Source of the DNA: Sphingobacterium yanglingense
GTDB taxonomy: Bacteria; Bacteroidota; Bacteroidia; Sphingobacteriales; Sphingobacteriaceae
DNA length: 64,000 bases
NCBI RefSeq assembly: GCF_004363245.1
Contig: NZ_SNYV01000014.1
Location: forward strand, 558,001 to 622,000
Reading direction: 5' to 3'
Both the position numbers and the translations under genes were made by a program. Below the pieces are notes generated by a model that saw nothing but the letters and a program-made list of their open reading frames with translations, was not told the origin of the DNA and made no database searches. Position 1 is the first letter of the stretch. The number at the start of each line of letters is the position of its first letter. Shown here in pieces: positions 25,063 through 32,015 of this stretch.

Positions 25063-25917
25063 ATGATAACTATTAAAAACTTAAATTTTAGCTATTCCAA
25101 GTCTCGTCCTTTATTCAAAAACTTGGATTTGAATTTACAGGGAGGACGTATTTATGGATTGCTTGGGAAAAATGGTGCAGGGAAGTCCACTTTATTGAAG
25201 AATATTGCAGGACTGGTTTATCCTCAGGAAGGAAGCATAGCAGTTCTGGGTAAAGATCCGACTCAGCGATTGGTAGAAACTTTGCAACAGATTAGCTTTA
25301 TCCCAGAGGAGTTTCACCTACCCGCAGTCAAGTCTGACGCCTTTGTGAAGGCAAATTCGGGTTTCTATCCCGATTTTGATCACAGTTATTTTAAAGAGCT
25401 GATTCAAGAGTTTGCTATTCCTGTTCATGAACAGCGGTTGGCGGACATGAGTTATGGACAAAAGAAAAAATACATTATTTCTTTTGGTTTAGCGAGTCGA
25501 ACAAAGTTAATTATCATGGATGAGCCTACGAATGGTTTGGATATACCTTCCAAAGCTCAGTTTAGAAAGGTTATGGCGTCGGCTTTAACGGATGACCGTT
25601 GTTTTATTATTTCTACACATCAGGTTCGCGATCTGGATAATTTAATTGATACCGTAATCGTACTCAATGATCGTAAGGTGGTCATGAATGCTACAATCGA
25701 TCAGTTGGCCAATTCGTTTTTGTTTCGGAAAATGGTCGAACTGCCTTCAACAGTCATCTACGCAGAACAGGCGATGGGAGGTTATAACACGATTTCGGTA
25801 AACAGTGGAGACGAAGATTCAAAAGTAGATCTTGAGTTACTTTTTAATGCTGTTTTAGAACAAAAGATACAATTTGAAAACCTTTTAAACACCTCGTACA
25901 ATGAACAATACGCTTAA
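25063..25917 (+). CDS. ABC transporter ATP-binding protein (YtrB-like)
   Basis: ATPase subunit of 284 aa. Walker A is GLLGKNGAGKSTLL (~33-46), the signature is MSYGQKKKY near 130, and Walker B with D-loop is LIIMDEPTNGLD near 150-161; the switch His is in STHQVRDL. The relaxed signature (SYGQ) is common in YtrB-type exporters. A C-terminal extension of ~70 residues follows the nucleotide-binding domain. It is the first gene of an operon with a membrane subunit (17-bp overlap) and a GntR regulator. Such systems often respond to cell-envelope stress, but the substrate is unknown here. Confidence 0.88.
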   Translation: MITIKNLNFSYSKSRPLFKNLDLNLQGGRIYGLLGKNGAGKSTLLKNIAGLVYPQEGSIAVLGKDPTQRLVETLQQISFIPEEFHLPAVKSDAFVKANSGFYPDFDHSYFKELIQEFAIPVHEQRLADMSYGQKKKYIISFGLASRTKLIIMDEPTNGLDIPSKAQFRKVMASALTDDRCFIISTHQVRDLDNLIDTVIVLNDRKVVMNATIDQLANSFLFRKMVELPSTVIYAEQAMGGYNTISVNSGDEDSKVDLELLFNAVLEQKIQFENLLNTSYNEQYA

Positions 25918-26713
25918 TAGTAATCGCCTTGGCATGCTGATTCAGAGGCAATGGATAGAATTTGGTAAAATTTACCTGATGTCGTTGGCTGTGTTGGCAG
26001 GGATATTTATTGCTTTCTACGGCTATAGTATTTATAACGTATACCGACAAAATGCAGATAACCATGCTTTACAGTCCATGTTGTCTTTTCGCCCTTATCT
26101 TTTTGTCTTTATGAGCTTATTGTTTATCACCATCATATCGGGAACCTATTTTTCTAATCTCGGGCAGAAACCTAAAGCTATCTTTGAATTGCTATTACCG
26201 GCCTCGAAGTTAGAGAAGTTCTTTGTCGCCATATTCTACACGACCATCCTGACCACGGTATCGTACCTGTTGGTTTTCTTTTTGGTCGATCTAGGCTTTG
26301 TCAGTTATATCCGGTCAAATTTTTCTTCTTCATACAGCTATTTTGATCAAGAAAGCGGGCGTGAGGTCGTAGTTGATCAATTAATGTTTTTTTATAAGCA
26401 AGAAATCAATTCTAAGGTGTATTTAATGACATTTTTACCTTATTTATTAAGCGCCCTTTTCCTTTTGGGATCGATTATGTTTACGAAGTTCCAGTATATC
26501 AAATCAGCTGTCTTACTAACGGTTTACATTTTATTATATATCTTATTTATGCTAAAGGTGATTCAGTTTTTTACACAGGATACTATACGTATTAGTGAAG
26601 GGGTGTTTAGTGAAGAGGTAAATATATTAAGAGTTATCTGTGGTCTAGGAGTATTGGTGACAGTCGCTGTATGGGGGATTGGGTATTTGAGATTGAAAGA
26701 GAAGGAGGTTTAA
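25901..26713 (+). CDS. ABC transporter membrane subunit
   Basis: Integral membrane protein of 270 aa with about six hydrophobic segments (e.g. MSLAVLAGIFIAFYGYSIY, YLFVFMSLLFITIISGTYF, FFVAIFYTTILTTVSYLLVFF, VLLTVYILLYILFMLKV, VICGLGVLVTVAVWGIGYL). It overlaps the ATPase gene by 17 bp and abuts the regulator gene with no gap, so it is the permease partner of the YtrB-like ATPase. PKAIFELLLPASKLEKFF in the first cytoplasmic loop is a common motif of Bacteroidota ABC-2-type permeases. Confidence 0.82.
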   Translation: MNNTLNSNRLGMLIQRQWIEFGKIYLMSLAVLAGIFIAFYGYSIYNVYRQNADNHALQSMLSFRPYLFVFMSLLFITIISGTYFSNLGQKPKAIFELLLPASKLEKFFVAIFYTTILTTVSYLLVFFLVDLGFVSYIRSNFSSSYSYFDQESGREVVVDQLMFFYKQEINSKVYLMTFLPYLLSALFLLGSIMFTKFQYIKSAVLLTVYILLYILFMLKVIQFFTQDTIRISEGVFSEEVNILRVICGLGVLVTVAVWGIGYLRLKEKEV

Positions 26714-27091
26714 ATGGATTTTAATAACGGTAAGGCGATTTATTTGCAGATTGCAGAACATGTATGCGAGCAGATTATGTTGGAACATTGGAAGGCCGAG
26801 GATAGGATCCCGTCGGTACGGGAGCTTGCTGTGGAGCTGGAGGTGAATCCCAATACGGTAATGCGTACCTATGATTTTTTACAGCAGCGGAATATTGTTT
26901 ATAATAAACGCGGGATTGGTTTTTTTGTTAGTCCAAATTCAAAGAGCGAGGTGCAGGCGTATAAGAAAGGTATTTTTATAGAAGAAGAGTTGCCTCGGGT
27001 TTTTAGAAATATCTATTTATTGGATATAGGGCTGGACGAGTTGAAAGATCGTTATCAATTATTTGTAGATCAAAATTTTAAAACAAGTTAG
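26714..27091 (+). CDS. GntR-family regulator, YtrA subfamily
   Basis: Short GntR repressor of 125 aa. The N-terminal winged helix (~5-72) includes AIYLQIAEHVCEQIMLEHW, RIPSVRELAVELEVNPNTVMRTYDFL and RGIGFFV. The small C-terminal dimerisation tail (~80-125) is the YtrA type, not a ligand-binding FadR or HutC domain. It starts directly after the permease stop and probably autoregulates the operon through the 25025-25060 operator. Confidence 0.92.
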   Translation: MDFNNGKAIYLQIAEHVCEQIMLEHWKAEDRIPSVRELAVELEVNPNTVMRTYDFLQQRNIVYNKRGIGFFVSPNSKSEVQAYKKGIFIEEELPRVFRNIYLLDIGLDELKDRYQLFVDQNFKTS

Positions 27092-27093
27092 TT

Positions 27094-27972
27094 ATGAACA
27101 GAAGTACAAAGATATTAATCACTTTAGCGATATTACTATTTGTGATACCTGTAGGAGCTGTGGTGTTGTATACGGCATCGACTAATGTAGATTCAAAGGA
27201 ATATGCAGAATCCGTAAAAAAGGAAGGGCAGGACCCCAATGCTCAGGATCATTTCCTGGTAACCCATAAGCTAAAAACATTTAATAATATCCATATTGCT
27301 AGTGATGGGTATAGTTATGTAAACCTGTACTTGGTCGAGAGCAAGGACTATGCTGTAAAGGTGGATAAGAGAAATGAAGGACATGTTGTATGTAGTATTG
27401 ATGCATCTGGAGGATTGAAAATTGAGTCAAATCCGGGAAGTCGATTTTCAATGATATCGATTTACGTATTTGCACCTGTAATCGGCGAAGTGCACCTGTC
27501 GAATATGCAAATCGGAAACCTGGAAACGAATTTAGATAGTCTACGCGTAGTCGGAGATCGCATAGCTAATACCATTCGGTTTGGAGAAAACAAAAAACTA
27601 GCGCGCTTGTCTTTATCTTTGACAAATTCCAATATTAATTTAGGAAGTGCCTTGGAGGATTGGGCTCCGAATGAGTTGGAAGCTTTAAAGGTATTGTCTC
27701 TCAATTTGGATAAAAGCACGCTAGCGTTGAACACCAAAAATTATCATCAGATAGATGCATATTTGAATAATTCTGGGCTTTCAAATGCTTTTTTTGAACG
27801 GAGGGGGGAAGACAGTGTAAAGTATGCAATCGAAGATCTGAACCTGACTACAATAGGTAATTCTAGAGTGGAATTTGATAAAGTACTTTCGATAAATCGT
27901 GTCTCCGGAAATTTATCGGATAGCACGGTGACAAGTTTGCCGATATCACTACTCCGAGATCTTATCAAATAA
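27094..27972 (+). CDS. Membrane-anchored beta-rich protein of unknown function
   Basis: Protein of 292 aa that I do not recognise by name. One N-terminal membrane segment (ILITLAILLFVIPVGAVVLY, ~6-25) is followed by an extracytoplasmic domain rich in short alternating segments ending in N, D or S turns (e.g. LSLTNSNINLGS, LDKSTLALNT, LNNSGLSNAF). This is the look of a parallel beta-helix of the DUF2807/GIN type. It starts 2 bp after the GntR stop, so it is the fourth gene of the ABC operon and may act as an envelope sensor or accessory. That role is inference. Confidence 0.65.
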   Translation: MNRSTKILITLAILLFVIPVGAVVLYTASTNVDSKEYAESVKKEGQDPNAQDHFLVTHKLKTFNNIHIASDGYSYVNLYLVESKDYAVKVDKRNEGHVVCSIDASGGLKIESNPGSRFSMISIYVFAPVIGEVHLSNMQIGNLETNLDSLRVVGDRIANTIRFGENKKLARLSLSLTNSNINLGSALEDWAPNELEALKVLSLNLDKSTLALNTKNYHQIDAYLNNSGLSNAFFERRGEDSVKYAIEDLNLTTIGNSRVEFDKVLSINRVSGNLSDSTVTSLPISLLRDLIK

Positions 27973-27973
27973 T

Positions 27974-28007
27974 AAAAAGAGAGACTGTCTAAACAGCCTC
28001 TCTTTTT
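27974..28007. terminator. Bidirectional terminator between the ABC/GntR operon and pstB
   Basis: aaaaagagagactgt (27974-27988) pairs with acagcctctcttttt (27993-28007) with one mismatch and a 4-nt loop. It has A on the left and T on the right, so it works for both converging units, and it overlaps the pstB stop codon. Confidence 0.88.
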
Positions 28008-28815
28008 AACTGATAAAACCCCTTACATATTGTTGGGTGAGTTCATGCTGTGGGTTCAAAAGAATATCTTCCGTTTTTCCAAATTCTATTATCTCGCCGT
28101 TGTATACAAAAATGATGTAATCGGAAACCCGACGCGCCTGTCGAAGGATATGAGTTACTAAAACAATCGTGTAGTCATTCTTTAGGTCTATCAGCAGATT
28201 TTCAATGGTCTGTGTAGATATGGGGTCTAGGGCAGAGGTGCTCTCGTCCCCAAGAATGATCTCCGGTTGGACTGCGAGGCCCCGTGCAAGGCAAAGCCTT
28301 TGTTGCTGTCCGATAGACAGGCTAGTTGCCGAGCTGTCCAGCCTGTCTTTGACCTCTTCCCATAGTCCTACATTTTTCAGTTGATTTTCAACAATATGCT
28401 GTAGTACTTTTTTGTTTCTTTCCCCATGTATCCGTGGGCCGTAAGCTATATTATCGAAGATAGACATAGGTAATGGAAAAGGGCGTTGTGAGAGCAGCCC
28501 CATTTTCTTCCGGATATGAGTTACTTCGGCGTCTTTTGCATAGATATCCTCTCCATTTACGAGTACCGATCCAGATACTTTTACATTCTTACTGTCATCC
28601 ATAAGCCGATTCAACGTCTTAAGCAGGGTCGTTTTTCCACAGCCCGAGGGGCCAATAATGGATGTTATCGAATTATTCGGAATATCGAGATTAATATTTT
28701 TTAATATATGTTTGTCTTCTATATACACATTCAAATCCTTGATTTGGATGTGGGGCAACACCGGAAGACTTACAGTTTGTGTTTCTTCTGTTTGGAAGCT
28801 AGAATGTGTGTGCAT
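28006..28815 (-). CDS. pstB: PstB-type ABC transporter ATPase with atypical motifs
   Basis: ATPase of 269 aa in the phosphate-transporter PstB family. Walker A is IIGPSGCGKTTLLKTLNRLM and the Q-loop LLSQRPFPLPMSIFDNIAYG is typical. Two motifs deviate. The signature is LSIGQQQRL rather than LSGGQQQR, and Walker B/D-loop is ILGDESTSALDP, with Ser where DEP normally has Pro. The catalytic Glu and switch His (VTHILRQA) remain. The gene overlaps pstA by 46 bp, and an N-terminal extension of ~25 residues precedes the ATPase domain. The substrate may be phosphate or a related oxyanion (see pstS). Confidence 0.85.
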   Translation of the reverse strand: MHTHSSFQTEETQTVSLPVLPHIQIKDLNVYIEDKHILKNINLDIPNNSITSIIGPSGCGKTTLLKTLNRLMDDSKNVKVSGSVLVNGEDIYAKDAEVTHIRKKMGLLSQRPFPLPMSIFDNIAYGPRIHGERNKKVLQHIVENQLKNVGLWEEVKDRLDSSATSLSIGQQQRLCLARGLAVQPEIILGDESTSALDPISTQTIENLLIDLKNDYTIVLVTHILRQARRVSDYIIFVYNGEIIEFGKTEDILLNPQHELTQQYVRGFIS

Positions 28816-29624
28816 ATGACGATAAATAAAATTACAAATGTTAAGATCAGTGCAGAAGCGTATGCCCGCCCTTGAACTTCGGGAATAGGGCTGCTAAGCT
28901 GAAAGAATATAGCCAATGGTAGCGTCGCTGCCGGTTCATCAATGTATAGCGGCAGATTATCACTAAACCCCGTGGTAAGGAGTACCCCCGCAACATCACC
29001 TATGGCCCTGCCAAAGGCAAGGAGGACTGCAGTAAATATCCCCGGTTTTATGTATTTCAATAGTACTTGTGCTGTTTCCCATTTTGTCGCCCCAAGAGAT
29101 GTTGTGATGTTTTTGAGGTCTAACGGGGTGGTTTTCAGTAGTTCGTCCAGCGTACGTACGACTATCGGAATGGTGAGTAGTGTTATCGTGATAACACCTC
29201 CTAAGAGGGATGCACGGATACCTAACCATACCATAATGCTGAAAGCGATGGCACCATAAACAATTGACGGGATTCCAAACAACACGTCGAACAATAACCT
29301 TGAAGCGCGCACTAGCGCAGCGCTTTGATTGGTATAGATATTAAGATATATGGCTATAGGGATACCCAGTAGACAGGCGAGAACAGTCGATAACCCAGCT
29401 AAGTAAAGCGAACCTAAGATGGCATTTAAGATACCTCCCTCTTTTCCTATGTAAAAGCCTCCTTGAGGAACTTGACTGATCATTTCCCAGCTTAAAAAGG
29501 GGAGCCCCTTAAATAGGATGATTCCAATTATTAAGAAAAGCGAACCCGTAATAGATATCCCTGCAAATTGCATGAATAGTTTTGCGATTTTTTCTTTTCG
29601 TAATCGTGATTTGATAGTTGACAT
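28770..29624 (-). CDS. pstA: PstA-type permease
   Basis: Membrane permease of 284 aa with about six segments and the binding-protein-dependent transport (BPD_transp_1) loop, here SLGATKWETAQVLLKYIKPG near residue 180. Family features include KGLPFLSWEMISQVPQGGFY (the periplasmic loop of PstA) and GGILNAILGSLYLAGLSTVLA. It overlaps pstC by 1 nt and pstB by 46 nt, so the three are tightly coupled. Confidence 0.88.
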   Translation of the reverse strand: MSTIKSRLRKEKIAKLFMQFAGISITGSLFLIIGIILFKGLPFLSWEMISQVPQGGFYIGKEGGILNAILGSLYLAGLSTVLACLLGIPIAIYLNIYTNQSAALVRASRLLFDVLFGIPSIVYGAIAFSIMVWLGIRASLLGGVITITLLTIPIVVRTLDELLKTTPLDLKNITTSLGATKWETAQVLLKYIKPGIFTAVLLAFGRAIGDVAGVLLTTGFSDNLPLYIDEPAATLPLAIFFQLSSPIPEVQGRAYASALILTFVILFIVICTHILASKQKKHKL

Positions 29625-30511
29625 TAGACTTTTTCCTCCAGTTTATTTAAAATAACACGCGAAATCAGGTTGAACCCGAAGATGATTACCAATAATAGTA
29701 ACGCAGCAAACATTAAGGCCGCATCATAGCGCGGTATAGACATCATCTCTCCGAAGTTGTTGGCTATCAATGCCGGTATGGGGTAGCCTGCATCGAATAG
29801 GGACTTGGGTACCTGGGGTATATTTCCACAGACCATTAACACAGCTATAGTCTCTCCAAAAGCTCTGGATATTGCCAGTACTACTGCCGCGAGGAGTCCC
29901 GGTCTGGCTTTTTTGATAATTACTTTTTGTATTGTTTCCCATTTGGTGGCACCCAGAGACAATGAAGCTGATTTTAATTCAGCTGGAATTGTTTGTAAGA
30001 CTTCTACCATAATACTGATCATAATTGGGAAGATCATAACAGCAAGGACTATTCCTCCCGATAGCACCGAGTACCCCGAGGTAGAGCTTCCGAAAAACGG
30101 AGCGATATAATCTGCAATTAATGGTACAACAAATAAAACACCCCAGACGCCATAGAGCACCGGAGGGATAGCAGCTAATACGTTCATTAAAGGAAGTACC
30201 GTGTTTCGGAGTCTATCGGAGGCGTATTCGACAAGGTACAAGGAAGCCATAATGCACAGGGGGACAGCTATTGCCAGAGCGATGACCGTTACCCATACGG
30301 TGCCCATAATAAATGGGAGGAATCCAAACTTTCCCTTTAAAGGAGACCAAATACTTTGTGTCAATATGGAAAATAGACTTTGATCTTCGAGGAGCGGCAG
30401 GGCTTTAATAGTCAATCCAATACCTATAAAGGCAATTACAGATAGGGTTAATATAAGCAATGCGAAAAAGGCTCTCCGTATCCATCGGTCTTTCCATAGT
30501 CTTATTTTCAT
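29624..30511 (-). CDS. pstC: PstC-type permease
   Basis: Membrane permease of 295 aa with about six segments. The EAA-like cytoplasmic loop is SLSLGATKWETIQKVIIKKARPG near residue 185-207, and PstC marks include WSPLKGKFGFLPFIMGTVWVT and PLMNVLAAIPPVLYGVWGV. Its stop codon shares one base with the pstA start. It is separated from pstS by a 348-bp repeat-bearing gap, unusual for a pst operon. Confidence 0.88.
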   Translation of the reverse strand: MKIRLWKDRWIRRAFFALLILTLSVIAFIGIGLTIKALPLLEDQSLFSILTQSIWSPLKGKFGFLPFIMGTVWVTVIALAIAVPLCIMASLYLVEYASDRLRNTVLPLMNVLAAIPPVLYGVWGVLFVVPLIADYIAPFFGSSTSGYSVLSGGIVLAVMIFPIMISIMVEVLQTIPAELKSASLSLGATKWETIQKVIIKKARPGLLAAVVLAISRAFGETIAVLMVCGNIPQVPKSLFDAGYPIPALIANNFGEMMSIPRYDAALMFAALLLLVIIFGFNLISRVILNKLEEKV

Positions 30512-30859
30512 ATGTGTATAATTATTCGTTCATTTAATTGTTTTCTCGATGGAACTCATGAATGCTTCGCATTTATTTCATGGGCTATCTAAAATGTTAC
30601 CAATGACAGATTACCTACGGTGAGCTCGCAAGCTCGGTCTGTAAACTGTGCCGTCCTCTCGACCGAAGTGGAGAGATCTAGAAGCTATAATATTAATCCT
30701 ATACAGTTTGTAGACCCGTTCGATTCCGCTCCGCTACACTCAGGGTGACGTTTACTTTTACTGTCATCGAATCTCCTTTGTTTTTGTTAAAAAAACTTAG
30801 CTCTCGCAATTACGACTATCAGCTACTTTTTAGGCAGCCCCAGTTTGATTTTCATTATT
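30512..30859. repeat. pstS-pstC intergenic region with dispersed-repeat material
   Basis: No open gene. A cruciform candidate spans ~30607-30643 around gagctcgcaagctc. An imperfect hairpin lies at ~30654-30676 (cctctcgaccgaagtggagag). A stretch at 30718-30750 reads, on the minus strand, cgtcaccctgagtgtagcgg and onward, a word style often seen in intergenic repeats of Sphingobacteriaceae. It could attenuate or stabilise the pst transcript between the binding-protein and permease genes. Confidence 0.6.
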
Positions 30860-31846
30860 TTATTTACTCTTGTTACTCGGTGTTTCCGACTTTATCTTTT
30901 CCAGTTCGATTGCCAGTTGTGCTTCCGTCATTGGGACATATCCATTAGCGAGGAGATGTCCCTGTTGTTTTTTGTCTAGGACAAATCGAATAAAGGCCTG
31001 GACCAACGGGTTTATGTTATCCTTCTTAACGACGAATGCCAATGGTCGCGAAGGAGGAGATGGGTATTTGCCCGCGGCCACAGCGGTTGTCAATTCATCT
31101 ATGGTATTGTAAAAATTTTCTTCTTCATCTATTTTGCCATTGCCATTCTTGTCGAGCGGAATAACGTCAATATCGGCTGCGGTTCTTTTGGAGGTTAGAT
31201 CGTAAACGTAATTGATGTTATTGAAGCCGATTGCCATCGGTTCGTCTTTTACGGCCTGTGCTAAGCCGGGATCACCAAATATTCCTATGCCTTTTAGATC
31301 TTCTTGATTTTGCCCGAAGAACTTGGCCCAGGTTTCGGCAGCTCCAGCAGCATCAGATCTTACATAAGCGCGGATCGGTAGATCCACAAATCTAGGGTCG
31401 ATATCGTTCCATTTCTTGTAGCTATGCGTGACGAAGATTCCTTCCAGTTCCCTTTGCGTCAAGCCCCGCTCTTTGATCAGGCCGGCATTGGGATGTTTAG
31501 CGTTGTAGGTGCCGAGTACTGCATCTTTTGCTACAAATATAGGTAGCGCTCCCTTTGTTAATTCCTGCTGGTGCAGATCCCTTGATACAAGACCTATATC
31601 CATCATGTCTGTCAAGACATCTGTGATTCCTTTTCCTGCTCCTCCAGCAGAGATATTAAAGCGTACATTGGGGTGTATTTTCTTAAAGTCTTCACTCCAT
31701 AAAACAACAATTGGGTACAAAGCAAATGCGCCAGAAATAGATATGTTTCCTGAATAACCTGTCTCGCTATCATAGCTGTTTGTTTTTTTTGGCGCGCAGC
31801 TTAGTGAAAATATTGTTGTTAATATGCTGATAGTTAATCTATTCAT
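30860..31846 (-). CDS. pstS: PstS-like substrate-binding lipoprotein with altered anion site
   Basis: Substrate-binding protein of 328 aa. The N-terminus ILTTIFSLSCAPKK has a lipobox with Cys near residue 17, so it is likely lipid-anchored. The PBP fold shows ISGAFALYPI, AGGAGKGITDVLTDMMDIGLVSRDL (Asp in the place of the phosphate-selecting Asp) and RSDAAGAAETWAKFFG. In classical PstS the last motif is R-x-D-G-S-G-T; the Ser and Thr ligands are Ala here. A complete EF-hand-like loop, DKNGNGKIDEEE, occupies residues 232-243. The gene is divergent from the sulfate-assimilation operon, so sulfate or another oxyanion is a real alternative to phosphate. Confidence 0.82.
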   Translation of the reverse strand: MNRLTISILTTIFSLSCAPKKTNSYDSETGYSGNISISGAFALYPIVVLWSEDFKKIHPNVRFNISAGGAGKGITDVLTDMMDIGLVSRDLHQQELTKGALPIFVAKDAVLGTYNAKHPNAGLIKERGLTQRELEGIFVTHSYKKWNDIDPRFVDLPIRAYVRSDAAGAAETWAKFFGQNQEDLKGIGIFGDPGLAQAVKDEPMAIGFNNINYVYDLTSKRTAADIDVIPLDKNGNGKIDEEENFYNTIDELTTAVAAGKYPSPPSRPLAFVVKKDNINPLVQAFIRFVLDKKQQGHLLANGYVPMTEAQLAIELEKIKSETPSNKSK

Positions 31847-31891
31847 TGTTTGTGTTTTGACTTCTGTAATTTCAGTTCGCTTCTTTTTTTA

Positions 31892-31899
31892 CAAATATA
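31892..31899 (-). promoter_or_regulatory. Candidate -7 box for pstS
   Basis: caaatata reads TATATTTG on the minus strand, an exact TAnnTTTG match about 46 bp upstream of the pstS start. No clear partner TTTG is present. Confidence 0.4.
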
Positions 31900-31942
31900 T
31901 ACTAATTTGGTAGATTATATAGTTATTGTTGTTTTTCTTTTA

Positions 31943-31950
31943 TACATTTG
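31943..31950 (+). promoter_or_regulatory. Candidate -7 box for the sulfate-assimilation operon
   Basis: TACATTTG is an exact TAnnTTTG match, 66 bp before the sulfite reductase ATG. The start site would be near 31957, leaving room for the small leader frame at 31976. Confidence 0.45.
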
Positions 31951-31975
31951 TTTCGTCGTTCCTAAAAATACAGAA

Positions 31976-32005
31976 ATGGCAAGCTATAGATTAATGGAGT
32001 TTTAG
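31976..32005 (+). other. Possible nine-codon leader frame ahead of sulfite reductase
   Basis: ATG at 31976 opens MASYRLMEF and stops at 32005, 10 bp before the sulfite reductase ATG and just downstream of the predicted start site. It contains no Cys. It might couple translation to the main gene or simply be chance. Confidence 0.25.
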
Positions 32006-32015
32006 CTGAAAAAAT

